Below, in pieces: positions 8,188 through 15,550 of a DNA stretch of 64,000 nt. Location of the stretch: contig JADGDG010000001.1 in assembly GCA_016744995.1 (NCBI GenBank), positions 660,011-724,010 on the forward strand, given 5' to 3'. The position numbers were made by a program, and so were the translations under genes. This DNA comes from Gammaproteobacteria bacterium (GTDB taxonomy: Bacteria > Pseudomonadota > Gammaproteobacteria > GRL18). The notes below the pieces were generated by a model that was given only the letters and a program-made list of their open reading frames with translations, was not told the DNA's origin and did not search any database. The first letter of the stretch is position 1, and each line of letters opens with the position of its first letter.

Positions 8188-8934
8188 TTATGTGATTATT
8201 TTGTCCAAATGTCTCTCAGCTTTCATTTCTAAAGTGACTAACTCACCTTTATAAAAAACACTATTTATTATCCAGGGTATTGGCATTTTACGCCCTTCTT
8301 CCTTATTTTTTATATGCTTCAATGTAAAAGGAATATTTTTATTTTTTGCATATTCTCTAAGCAATTGATTTGTATAATAGTCACTGAAGGGGCAAGTATT
8401 TGAGTAATAAGCAGTAATTCCTTTATCATCAGGACATGTTCCTGATTTTGCACTATTCATAATCATTGGATAGCTTGCTTTTGCATTTGTTTTTAGCCCC
8501 CATAGTTTAAAAAATGGAGGTGCCTCATCAATGATTTCAAAGCCATGGTGTTTTAAAAATTTGGGGTCACTCATAAATGGACGCTTCTTGTCACTGGATA
8601 TCGCTACTATGCCATCCATTTTTTTTGCATCTTTTATACACTGTTGCAGGAGTATCTTTCCGTTTCCTTTTCCTTTGAACTGCCCTGAGACCCAAAAGCA
8701 GTTGATAACCATAAAATTGCTCCCTTTCAGTGGAAGCCAGGAATTTTCAATAGGAACATATTCGATAAAAACCTTGCCTCGAACGTCCATTTTTTGAAAT
8801 GCATATCCATTATTGAATTCCGATTTCAGCCAATCTTTTTTCTTTTGATAACCACCCCTGGACTTCTTGTCACTTATAGCACAACAGATATGTTCATCTT
8901 CTATGTTGTTATTAGTCAATTTAAGAAGTTTCAT
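8188..8934 (-). CDS. GNAT acetyltransferase with YoaP-type C-terminal domain
   Basis: 248 residues from ATG 8934, which has a strong site (CACGGAGAAATA); a further ATG at 8964 is less likely. Residues about 50-150 carry the GNAT acetyl-CoA loop (VSGQFKGKGNGKILLQQC). The C-terminal part contains ITAYYSNTCPFSDYYTNQL and a final sheet resembling the thioredoxin-like YoaP domain of Bacillus YoaP, with a lone redox-type cysteine. The substrate is unknown. As the gene is followed by an attC-like repeat it fits a cassette, although 114 bases separate stop and repeat. Confidence 0.8.
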   Translation of the reverse strand: MKLLKLTNNNIEDEHICCAISDKKSRGGYQKKKDWLKSEFNNGYAFQKMDVRGKVFIEYVPIENSWLPLKGSNFMVINCFWVSGQFKGKGNGKILLQQCIKDAKKMDGIVAISSDKKRPFMSDPKFLKHHGFEIIDEAPPFFKLWGLKTNAKASYPMIMNSAKSGTCPDDKGITAYYSNTCPFSDYYTNQLLREYAKNKNIPFTLKHIKNKEEGRKMPIPWIINSVFYKGELVTLEMKAERHLDKIIT

Positions 8935-8964
8935 TATTTCTCCGTGCCTTTCTCCATATAACAT

Positions 8965-9179
8965 TTAAAACAGCAGACGTCCTACTTCTCGCTTGCCTTC
9001 CAGGGCAACTATTCGGAATTTCCTAATAGTTGAATCTGGTTCTAATTCACCTTCATTATAAATATTCTTCAGATGCTCGTTTATTGTAGGTGGTGTTTTT
9101 CATACAGTTCAACGATCTGACGTTGAGTCAACCAGAGAGTATCATCCTGAAATAATGTTTCAACAAATGAATTACCTTG
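8965..9179 (-). pseudogene. Remnant of a RhuM-family gene (N-terminal part)
   Basis: Translating this stretch gives two pieces in different frames: NSFVETLFQDDTLWLTQRQI followed, after a small deletion near 9090, by TINEHLKNIYNEGELEPDS and IRKFRIVALEGKREVGRLL. They match the start and winged-helix segment of RhuM/virulence-protein-type DNA-binding proteins. No start codon, frame or C-terminus survives. It lies directly after a second broken RhuM gene on the same strand, and the two are diverged, not a recent duplication. Confidence 0.7.
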
Positions 9180-9265
9180 ATATTTTTAAATCACTTGACG
9201 AAAAAGTTTCTCCACAAAATCATCGAGACTAACACCAGAATCCTTATATTCTGAGCAAGTTTCTA

Positions 9266-10152
9266 TTATCCTTTACCCAACCTTTTAATATCTTCTTCAA
9301 TCGCTTTTAAACTCATTTCCTGTTCTATTTTTTCTGTTCGACCGTGTAGTGCTGATAGGCCTCTGTTGATTTGTCGAGGGCTTGTTGATGTGATATTTCC
9401 CCTGCATGGGTCAGTAACTCACGACCATTTAATTGTAAAATGACATCCAGACGTTCACTCCAGTCTTGCATCGTCATGGGAATCTGTTGTTGTGCCATGG
9501 TTTCAGCAAAGGTGCTGGGGTCTACTCAACGATAAACTAATTCTGCAGCTGTTTGCTGGCTGATTGCCCAGAGTAATTTATTTTGTACTTTTTTGAAAAA
9601 AGCAATGGTTTGTTTATCATTGGCTTGAGAGTCAATGCTGGTGGTATAAATATCCTTAATTTTTTGATAGAAGAATTTTTCTGAAAGACGTATATCACGG
9701 ATGCGCTGTTGCAATTCATTAAAATAGTGCATTGAATTGCCTGTTTCAAAACGCTCGTTATTCAGGACAAAACCTTTGACCAGATAGTCTTTTAAACGCT
9801 GGGTTGCCCAGATCCTAAATTGCGTACCTTGCTGTGATTTTACCCGATAGCCAACAGAGATGATAACATCAAGATTGTAATAATTTGTTTGATAGGATTT
9901 ACCATCTTGCGCAGTTGTTCGGAAATTCCGAACAACTGAATGCTCCTCCAGTTCACCTTCAATAAGCAGGTGTTTTATGTGTTCACTAATGGTTGATTTC
10001 GACTTATTGAACAGGATGCACAAATTAGCCTGTGTTAGCCAAACTGTTTCTCCATCAAGGTTGACATCTAATTGAATGTCTCCATCCTGACTTTGGTAAA
10101 TAAGAATTGCACTGGTATGTTCATTGCTTTCATCCATGTTTTTATCTATCAC
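9266..10152 (-). pseudogene. RhuM-family gene inactivated by stop, deletion and frameshift
   Basis: The 5' part (9526-10152, 208 codons from GTG 10152) is a well-kept RhuM N-terminus: DGETVWLTQANLCILFNKS, EHSVVRNFRTTAQDGKSYQ, YYNLDVIISVGYRVKSQQG. A TGA at 9526-9528 then interrupts it. The same frame continues with IPMTMQDWSERLDVILQ and HAGEISHQQAL, the family's C-terminal motifs, but the roughly 45 residues normally between these blocks are missing. A further shift in an A-run near 9330 is needed to reach the end (KIEQEMSLKAIEEDIKRLG, stop 9266). A 208-residue truncated protein could still be made. RhuM proteins are often island-borne; their function is poorly known. Confidence 0.8.
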
Positions 10153-10200
10153 ATCAGCACTCCCAAAATATCCACTATCAAGCCCTCACTCTGGTTAGAA
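10153..10200 (-). other. Half attC-like site
   Basis: The 13 bases CTGGTTAGAAAAT (10191-10203) are identical to the outer end of the complete attC-like repeat at 12367-12494. The opposite half is missing: the RhuM pseudogene begins here. This looks like a cassette junction cut by insertion or deletion. Confidence 0.4.
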
Positions 10201-10211
10201 AATTTAGATTA

Positions 10212-11144
10212 TTACCAATATCTTGCTGGTAGAATAGGTTTGTTACGGTATGGAGAATACTCTATGTAAATTGATTCTCGCGACCAAAACACGCCACTAC
10301 CACCACTTTCAATTGCTCTAAATTTTGCATTTACAGCACTAGATTCATTCATATAACAAAAACATTGCAACATTTCTAGTATTAATAACCCCTCATTGTT
10401 GCGAATATTGTTTTCTGCTCTCCAAGTAGCTCTTTCTTCAGAACATGGACGAATCTTGATTTTATCATCAAATTGATATCCTAAATATAGAAAGTTATTT
10501 TTGATTTTAGAAAAAATCAGTGACTTTGCAATTTTATTTGCTTTATCAACACCAAAAGATTTATTTAAAAATTCAAAATTTATAGGGAATCTAATTTGTA
10601 CTCTAGATTTTTTATTGATAATTTTTTTTAACTCATTGAAAATTTCTTCTGATTGGTTCTCTATAAATTTTTGAGTACATTCATATAGTAATTTCATTTG
10701 AGTTTTTTTGGAAAATTTAATTCGAATAAGGAGATTTGATTTTGATTTATCAATAAATTCATAGAAGTATGACTCTATTGTGGGTTCACTTAAACTGTTG
10801 AGATGTTCATGCAACTCTTTCTCACTATTAAAAGACATAAGAACGTCTTCATGCAAAATATAAAAAAAATGTTCTCCTGTTCCATCTATTTCAATTTTTG
10901 CATAAGGCAAGGAGTCACATGAAAAAGTTGATAGATACAATAGATTATCGGAAATTGCACTAGCACAATCAACATCATCTAACCACATAGATACATAATA
11001 ATCTATATTTGATTGACCTGATTGTATTTCTGAAGTGTCCGGGTTATTTAAATTGTGATTCTTACATATTTTATTAATCACAGACTTAATTGATTTTGGT
11101 TTTTTTAGATTACAAAAATAATATTCAATGATATTTTCAGACAT
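10212..11144 (-). CDS. Unknown protein, 310 residues (cassette gene)
   Basis: No family recognised. The protein is soluble, without signal peptide or TM helix, and is rich in lysine, asparagine and serine. Recognisable local features are IDGTGEHFFYILHEDVLMSF near residue 85-105, a lysine-rich helical middle (about 140-200) and a C-terminal section with CSEERATWRAENN and FRAIESGGSGVFWSRESIY. It sits between an attC-like repeat on its 5' side (11204-11279) and a half site on its 3' side, so it is most likely the body of one gene cassette. Start ATG 11144 has only a weak ribosome site. Confidence 0.7.
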   Translation of the reverse strand: MSENIIEYYFCNLKKPKSIKSVINKICKNHNLNNPDTSEIQSGQSNIDYYVSMWLDDVDCASAISDNLLYLSTFSCDSLPYAKIEIDGTGEHFFYILHEDVLMSFNSEKELHEHLNSLSEPTIESYFYEFIDKSKSNLLIRIKFSKKTQMKLLYECTQKFIENQSEEIFNELKKIINKKSRVQIRFPINFEFLNKSFGVDKANKIAKSLIFSKIKNNFLYLGYQFDDKIKIRPCSEERATWRAENNIRNNEGLLILEMLQCFCYMNESSAVNAKFRAIESGGSGVFWSRESIYIEYSPYRNKPILPARYW

Positions 11145-11203
11145 AAATAAATTTCTTATTATTGATTTTGATAAAATTTAAATTCTATACTATCCATTGT
11201 TCT

Positions 11204-11279
11204 TTCTAACGTTTTGGCTAAGTTGATTTTTTTGGAGCGACAGCGAACAAAAAAATTCAGTTTGAACCGATTGTTAGGA
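11204..11279 (-). repeat. attC site
   Basis: This 76-bp inverted repeat follows the stop of the 209-residue gene by four bases. Ends TTCTAAC (11204-11210) and GTTAGGA (11273-11279) fit the R''/R' core pattern. Inner arms TTGATTTTTTTGGAGCG and GCGAACAAAAAAATTCAG pair around a three-base loop with the usual bulged positions. Together with TTGTTCGC this is the clearest attC in the array. Confidence 0.78.
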
Positions 11280-11282
11280 GCT

Positions 11283-11912
11283 TTACCAGCAATCACTTTG
11301 CATATCATTTTTATAACCCTGACATTCTGAAATTGCACAAGCCGAGCCCTCCAAGATTAAGGACATTGCTCCTACCACTTCGGCTAGGTTGCGTAAATTT
11401 ACTCTTGAAGCTTCCAAGTTTAATGAATTATTACCGTCAAAATCTTTAGGGTATCTGAATGTTGTTGATCGCGGATCGACTTCTTCAAATTGTGAGATTA
11501 ATGAATCCATTGCTTTAAGATCCTCCCCTTCATCATTTGGCCAAAGCTCATCTAATATACTTCGTACTTTTGGCCACAATTTAGAGAGCTGATGTTCTGA
11601 CTTATGCTTATGTTTTCGATCCAATAGCCGATGACCGTCATGAAGCAAAGATTTAAGCCTGATTTCAACATAGTGCCGATACAAAAAAACAATCGGAAAA
11701 ATCAAGGAGTCGGCACTCCCTTTTTTGTTAGCAATAGAATCCACAAGTGAATCAGCTGCTTCTTTATACCCAGCGATATAAAGCTCAGTTGGATCATGAT
11801 ACCAATTCAAGCATGCATTCATCCACCAATCTTCAGCCTCTATGAATAGTCTGTCATCTTGGCTTGGACTTCTTAATTTTGTGTTCAAGAGGTCGTCAAT
11901 TTCCTTCGGCAT
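11283..11912 (-). CDS. Unknown helical protein, 209 residues (cassette gene)
   Basis: Almost entirely alpha-helical by composition, with no signal peptide. A central segment FLYRHYVEIRLKSLLHDGHR followed by KHKSEHQLSKLWPKVRSIL resembles HEPN-like and other island-borne helical proteins, but the R-x4-6-H nuclease motif of HEPN RNases is not clear, so no function is assigned. It is a textbook cassette: stop at 11283 lies four bases from one attC and the start (ATG 11912, ribosome site AGGAGG) lies seven bases from the next. Confidence 0.75.
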   Translation of the reverse strand: MPKEIDDLLNTKLRSPSQDDRLFIEAEDWWMNACLNWYHDPTELYIAGYKEAADSLVDSIANKKGSADSLIFPIVFLYRHYVEIRLKSLLHDGHRLLDRKHKHKSEHQLSKLWPKVRSILDELWPNDEGEDLKAMDSLISQFEEVDPRSTTFRYPKDFDGNNSLNLEASRVNLRNLAEVVGAMSLILEGSACAISECQGYKNDMQSDCW

Positions 11913-11919
11913 TATTGCC

Positions 11920-12049
11920 TCCTAATGTCATTTTGAGTGGGTGCTGGGGCAAGGAAAGAGGTCGATAAAAAATGATGCTCTCATACCACACTCTACAATT
12001 GGTTAATAATCGCTAAGCCCTAGCGATCCACTCATAAATCTAGTTATAT
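11920..12049 (-). repeat. attC-like site
   Basis: 130-bp imperfect inverted repeat. Left arm ATTTTGAGTGGGTGCTGGGGC (11930-11950) pairs with GCCCTAGCGATCCACTCATAAAT (12017-12039) with bulges. Cores TCCTAAT and GTTATAT deviate from consensus by one or two bases. It separates the 95-residue membrane gene from the 209-residue gene. Confidence 0.6.
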
Positions 12050-12067
12050 TCTTTTGATTAAAATTCA

Positions 12068-12355
12068 TCAATTACACACATTAAATAGTTTAAAAACAAT
12101 GGCATCAGTAATAATACATAAAAGGGAAAAAATTAATACAGGTCTCCATTTTTTACCTTTTTCATTAAGATATTTGCTACTTATTATTGGATGCAGTGGC
12201 CCAAGCACTTCAAATAATAGCCATTTGCTTTTTGGCACATTTTCATTAACAAATACCATAAAAAAACTGACTATTGTCATGAGAATAGCTATTGGTAGAA
12301 GCCAAAATGCTGCTTGTTCATAAATACTAGTGCAATTTGTAAATGTAATATTCAT
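12068..12355 (-). CDS. Small two-TM membrane protein (cassette gene)
   Basis: 95 residues from ATG 12355. A longer frame opens at 12481, but that extra sequence lies inside an attC-like repeat and is not likely translated. TM helices are near residues 14-36 (AAFWLLPIAILMTIVSFFMV) and 72-90 (VLIFSLLCIITDAIVF), joined by a loop containing ENVPKSKWLLFEVLGPLHP. Function unknown. The flanking attC-like repeats at 11920-12049 and 12367-12494 define it as one cassette. Confidence 0.65.
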   Translation of the reverse strand: MNITFTNCTSIYEQAAFWLLPIAILMTIVSFFMVFVNENVPKSKWLLFEVLGPLHPIISSKYLNEKGKKWRPVLIFSLLCIITDAIVFKLFNVCN

Positions 12356-12366
12356 TTCTTTTTTAA

Positions 12367-12494
12367 ATATAACGTCAGATTGTTGGTTCGCAAGGACAAG
12401 GAAAGAGAACTTTAAAAGCTCCGCTCTTCCACAATTCTCATCACTTTTTGAAAATTTCTGAGTCCTTGTGATACCAACCAACCCCTGGTTAGAA
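12367..12494 (-). repeat. attC-like site
   Basis: 128-bp imperfect inverted repeat. Left arm GTTGGTTCGCAAGGAC pairs with right arm GTCCTTGTGATACCAACCAAC, with the usual unpaired bases. Ends are ATATAAC (12367-12373) and GTTAGAA (12488-12494). The end sequence CTGGTTAGAAAAT recurs at the half site near 10200. Confidence 0.62.
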
Positions 12495-12521
12495 AATCAT
12501 AGTTTCGATTTAAACTCATTA

Positions 12522-12812
12522 TTAAATATAATTTTTACTAATGTTTTTTAGTTTACATTCATGTATTATTTCATCAACAGTATATGCTTGCCATTTTTTT
12601 GCAAGTTCATCAGGTTCCCATGAACTTGCGGGTAAAACTGACTTTTCTGAAAATCTTGATTTATAAACACTCAATTTTGCTTCACGAACTTTTTCTGCTA
12701 TTTTTTCAATTTTTTCATGACTAAATTCATTTTTTATAGCATGCTCTAATTCATAAACTCTTTTATTAAAAAGTTTATTTTTCTTTTGGTTGTTTGCTAT
12801 ATATGCTGTCAT
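12522..12812 (-). CDS. Small unknown protein, 96 residues (cassette gene)
   Basis: A basic, helical, soluble protein with a long central helix (YELEHAIKNEFSHEKIEKIA) and a C-terminal ASSWEPDELAKKWQAYTVDE segment. No known family or catalytic motif. It may bind a partner or nucleic acid, but that is only suggested by charge. It lies between a short attC-like site (12825-12864) and a full one (12367-12494). Confidence 0.6.
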   Translation of the reverse strand: MTAYIANNQKKNKLFNKRVYELEHAIKNEFSHEKIEKIAEKVREAKLSVYKSRFSEKSVLPASSWEPDELAKKWQAYTVDEIIHECKLKNISKNYI

Positions 12813-12824
12813 TTTTCTTTACAA

Positions 12825-12864
12825 TTCTAACGCTAAATTTTCTATGAGCAACTTCTTGTTAGGG
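12825..12864 (-). repeat. Shortened attC-like site (40 bp)
   Basis: Cores TTCTAAC (12825-12831) and GTTAGGG (12858-12864) are present, but only about 26 bases lie between them, shorter than the usual attC minimum of roughly 57 bp, and no stem can be drawn. It starts two bases after the stop codon at 12866. It is probably a recombination or deletion derivative. Confidence 0.45.
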
Positions 12865-12865
12865 T

Positions 12866-13708
12866 TTACTCATAAAAGCTTGAAGTATCAATATTTATTT
12901 TATCAACTTCCATTACACTACCAAGCGGTGCTTTGAATAAAACGTTTATAAAACTATTAAAAGGAAATGATTGTGATACTACAACACCATTTCCATTACG
13001 GAGATCTGACCCTGAACCATACTGTAATTCACAATCAAGATTACCAGTAACATGGAGCAATAACGAGCTTGCTCCAATTGTCTCCACATGACCACCATCA
13101 GAATATATCTCTTCAATAAACTGGTGTGTAGAGAGCTCCATTATTTCTTCTACAGATTCAGAAATAACTCGTTCTAGTAGATTTTTATCAATTTCATCTA
13201 CAAGCATTTCCCAAACACTATCTCTAGTTTCAGTGATTTTTTCTACAAAGCCTAACATTGCATCGAGACAGTTTATTGCTAATTTTTCTACATCAGTTTC
13301 GTTAATATTAAATGTATGTGGTTCTATATGCGTGTAACTATTTAATAAAGTGATAATATCTAAAAGCTCTTTAATTTTATCATCAATTTCCTCTAAACCA
13401 AGTTTCTTTGTGATGTAAAAATCTGAAAGGCCGCCTTGTATAGCATATTTAATACGGTGCTTTCGGGTAAAGCCTGTTGAGGATGTTGGTTCTGGTTTAA
13501 ACCAGTCACATGCTTTAACTTTAACATCAGGTGATAATCTGTGTAATAGGTGCCTAAGAAGCTCCCTTAATGAATACGCAAAATTATTGAAACGAAGTGG
13601 ATTATCAATATTTAAATTAATAAATGCTGCATTTAATAATTCTTGCTCAAATCCATTAGAAAAAATTTCGGATATTCTTTCTTTGTATTTATCTTCAATA
13701 TGTTTCAA
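12866..13708 (-). CDS. Unknown protein, 280 residues (cassette gene)
   Basis: No signal peptide or TM. Distinctive blocks are SLRELLRHLLHRLSPDVKV (residues 46-64), CDWFKPEPTSSTGFTRKHR, then IKYAIQGGLSDFYITKKLG and SYTHIEPHTFN. Conserved-looking charged and histidine residues in the first half suggest an enzyme, and I have a faint memory of island proteins of this shape predicted as nucleases, but I cannot confirm this. The C-terminal third is beta-rich (ETIGASSLLLHVTGNLDCEL). The gene is bounded by the short site at 12825-12864 and the attC at 13715-13843. Confidence 0.7.
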   Translation of the reverse strand: MKHIEDKYKERISEIFSNGFEQELLNAAFINLNIDNPLRFNNFAYSLRELLRHLLHRLSPDVKVKACDWFKPEPTSSTGFTRKHRIKYAIQGGLSDFYITKKLGLEEIDDKIKELLDIITLLNSYTHIEPHTFNINETDVEKLAINCLDAMLGFVEKITETRDSVWEMLVDEIDKNLLERVISESVEEIMELSTHQFIEEIYSDGGHVETIGASSLLLHVTGNLDCELQYGSGSDLRNGNGVVVSQSFPFNSFINVLFKAPLGSVMEVDKINIDTSSFYE

Positions 13709-13714
13709 TTTATA

Positions 13715-13843
13715 TCCTAACGTCTAATTGAGGGGATTTTTGGACTTCCAGAGAGTGCATGCCAAGTGGAAAGCCTTAAATAACACTCTAAATTTTAAAT
13801 AGGTGCTGAGTCCAAAAATTCCCTCTCCAATTTCTTGTTGGCT
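13715..13843 (-). repeat. attC site
   Basis: 129-bp structure. The arms TAATTGAGGGGATTTTTGG and CCAAAAATTCCCTCTCCAATT match over about 20 bases with one extra unpaired base, as in attC bottom strands. Ends are TCCTAAC (13715-13721) and GTTGGCT (13837-13843). The interior holds a second small pairing (AGAGTG/CACTCT). It lies 51 bases after the SLATT gene stop. Confidence 0.75.
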
Positions 13844-13894
13844 GTCAGTCCTTTGTTTTAAGGGCAAAGCCAGAGACAGGCAATCTTTTATGTT

Positions 13895-14419
13895 CTAGCT
13901 ATTATTTCTTGTGACGCAGTTTAAAAAGCTTTTGTTCTCCTCCATGGCTTCAGCCTCCCTCTTTGATATTTTGTCCCATATTGGTTGCCTGACTAATAGG
14001 TGATTTTTTGATGTGTGACCATGATCTGACTTTATCTCTTTAATATCTGAGTCATTTATTTCAGCACCACATAGAAACACCTCAATATCTCTCTTTATTT
14101 TCGTAAATTCATTCCCAGCCAATTTATGATCGAATATTTTTTCATCTAGCTTTAAGACATATTGAAGTGTTGTTGTTAGAACTACAGCTAATCCCGCAAT
14201 AGATAGCCATATTTGGTTTGGTGATCCTCCAGAGCTAATTAAGCTGTTATTTGCCAAAAACAGAACCGAAATTGAAGACAACAAATTAAAGGTTGTCAAT
14301 ATTTCATGCCATGTTCTATATTGATGTGCTTGGAAATAATGCGCTAGACTTGCTCTAACAGCTCTGTTTTGCCAGCTAAGTAGCAATTCTCGCTTTGCTT
14401 CTTCACTTTTTTCTTTCAT
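13895..14419 (-). CDS. SLATT-type two-TM protein (possible defence effector, cassette gene)
   Basis: 174 residues. The N-terminal LLLSWQNRAVRASLAHYFQA motif, followed by TM helices at about 44-62 (FNLLSSISVLFLANNS) and 70-90 (IWLSIAGLAVVLTTTLQYVL), matches SLATT domains, the two-TM proteins associated with SMODS/SLOG nucleotide-signal systems and predicted to form membrane pores. The cytosolic tail (95-174) is charged. No partner cyclase or SLOG gene is seen nearby, so it would have to act alone or with a distant partner. Family call is moderate; effector role is inferred from published domain analyses. Confidence 0.62.
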   Translation of the reverse strand: MKEKSEEAKRELLLSWQNRAVRASLAHYFQAHQYRTWHEILTTFNLLSSISVLFLANNSLISSGGSPNQIWLSIAGLAVVLTTTLQYVLKLDEKIFDHKLAGNEFTKIKRDIEVFLCGAEINDSDIKEIKSDHGHTSKNHLLVRQPIWDKISKREAEAMEENKSFLNCVTRNNS

Positions 14420-14450
14420 GTGTTTACTATTACCATATTTACTATTTATT

Positions 14451-14519
14451 AAGTGCGAACAAAGAATAATGTTTATTCGCCCGTCAGGCGACTCGTTGTT
14501 CTATTGGATCTGGGCACTT
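14451..14519. repeat. Nested hairpin of three stems
   Basis: Three concentric inverted repeats occur: AAGTGC/GCACTT (14451-14456 and 14514-14519), GAACAA/TTGTTC (14457-14462 and 14496-14501), and TCGCC/GGCGA around a five-base loop (14477-14491). It sits upstream of the SLATT gene, where another cassette boundary would be expected, but lacks normal attC core sequences. Confidence 0.45.
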
Positions 14520-14701
14520 AATGCCTTTGACCATGTTTGCCCGCCATCAGCGGCATTTATAAGTTCCAGTTCATGAGCTACAAATCAAGCGACTAACCTT
14601 AAAGTTTTATACCAGCCAACAGTTGATTAGATCGGTTCTTGAATAATGGATTTATCAGGTTCGTGCTAATCTTTTTAACTTTTAGCAATTATACCTTTTA
14701 T

Positions 14702-14723
14702 TCACCTGACATATGTCAGGTGA
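14702..14723. repeat. 22-bp perfect palindrome
   Basis: TCACCTGACAT followed by its exact reverse complement. The length, symmetry and ACCTG/CAGGT ends resemble operators such as LuxR-type boxes. No regulator or intact promoter-driven gene lies next to it. Confidence 0.7.
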
Positions 14724-15364
14724 TGCTTACAAAAGTCTTATTCATTAGGAATTTATAACTTTTTTATTATAAATATCGTACAATTAATTAGTTTTATTTG
14801 ATTTACAACTATTTTATTTTCCTTATGTATTATTATTAAGCTTATGAATAAAAGGACTTTTATGAAATTATACAAATAATAAATTTGAGGTACTGTATAC
14901 TTATAGACTGGCGACATACTTGGTAAACGAACGTTAATATATTATATCTGTGAAAATTTTAACAAAATCTATTCCAGAGCTAAAATTGCTTAAACATACT
15001 AAGGAAGTCGGAATCGGGTTTTTACCGGATTAACACGACAAATGGAAATTGATGCTTTGATTATTGGAACTGCTCTCAAAAACAAGGTTGTTGGTATGTA
15101 TTTCATTTAAAATGAATTAATAAATAAAGTTATCAAAAAGTAACTTTAAGCAGGCATTAATTGACTCCATTGAGTTGTGAGCAGTCACTTTTAAGACAAT
15201 TCTTGAACAAGAAACATGACTGCTATTTGCACAATTCACCCATTTTTCTGGACGCAAAACATGAATGTTTATGGGTTATAAATGACTGCTTTTTTAAATT
15301 TCAAACTTAGAAAAACACTTCAAAAGTCCAAATCAATATAAATAACCTCCATTCCAGTTAGTTT

Positions 15365-15393
15365 CCAGTAAAGAACTTTATTATCCAGTCACA
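15365..15393 (-). other. Relic right end of an older Tn7-like element
   Basis: Read on the minus strand from 15393, the sequence begins TGTGACTGGATAATAAAG and continues to ACTGG, matching the layout of Tn7-type ends: TGT terminus, seven bases, then a TnsB site with the AATAAAGT core. It points the same way as the right end at 18066 and lies nine bases outside the left end of the younger element. No further clear TnsB site or tns gene follows. Confidence 0.6.
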
Positions 15394-15397
15394 TCTT

Positions 15398-15402
15398 TGA
15401 AT
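15398..15402 (+). repeat. Target-site duplication, left copy
   Basis: TGAAT directly before the left TGT terminus. It is identical to 18067-18071, and five bases is the Tn7 duplication length. Confidence 0.85.
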
Positions 15403-15550
15403 TGTGGGTGAGTAATAGAGTGTCATACTGAGCAGTTCTGTAGATCGCATTATTTGTCTTAAAATAACCATGACAAATTAATAAAGTATCATACTGAAAT
15501 GATTTTTTAGAGACATTATTTTCAGGTTTAGGTAATAAAGTATCATACTA
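15403..15550 (+). repeat. Left end with three TnsB-type binding sites
   Basis: Sites at 15410-15431 (GAGTAATAGAGTGTCATACT...), 15478-15498 (TTAATAAAGTATCATACTGA...) and 15531-15550 (GGTAATAAAGTATCATACTA) share TAATARAGTRTCATACT. Spacing is about 68 and 53 bases. The shared AATAAAGT and ACTG elements are those of the Tn7 TnsB site. Confidence 0.82.

Larger units (their letters stand above)
14420..15402. other. Gene-free stretch with palindromes and a relic transposon end
   Basis: No coding frame I would trust; a 27-codon frame starting near 14951 and a short continuation in another frame (MEIDALIIGTALKNKVVG near 15049) look like a decayed gene of unknown origin. The region holds the nested hairpin at 14451-14519, the 22-bp palindrome at 14702-14723, several copies of AGCAGTCA/TGACTGCT between 15180 and 15290, and the Tn7-like relic end at 15365-15393. 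Confidence 0.6.

Noticed and set aside
11283..11912. HEPN RNase toxin
   Set aside because: Overall helical pattern fits, but the R-x4-6-H catalytic motif is not clear and there is no MNT-type partner.
12356..12481. N-terminal 42 residues of a longer frame for the two-TM cassette protein
   Set aside because: This part is the attC-like repeat itself; composition is not protein-like and an ATG with better context exists at 12355.
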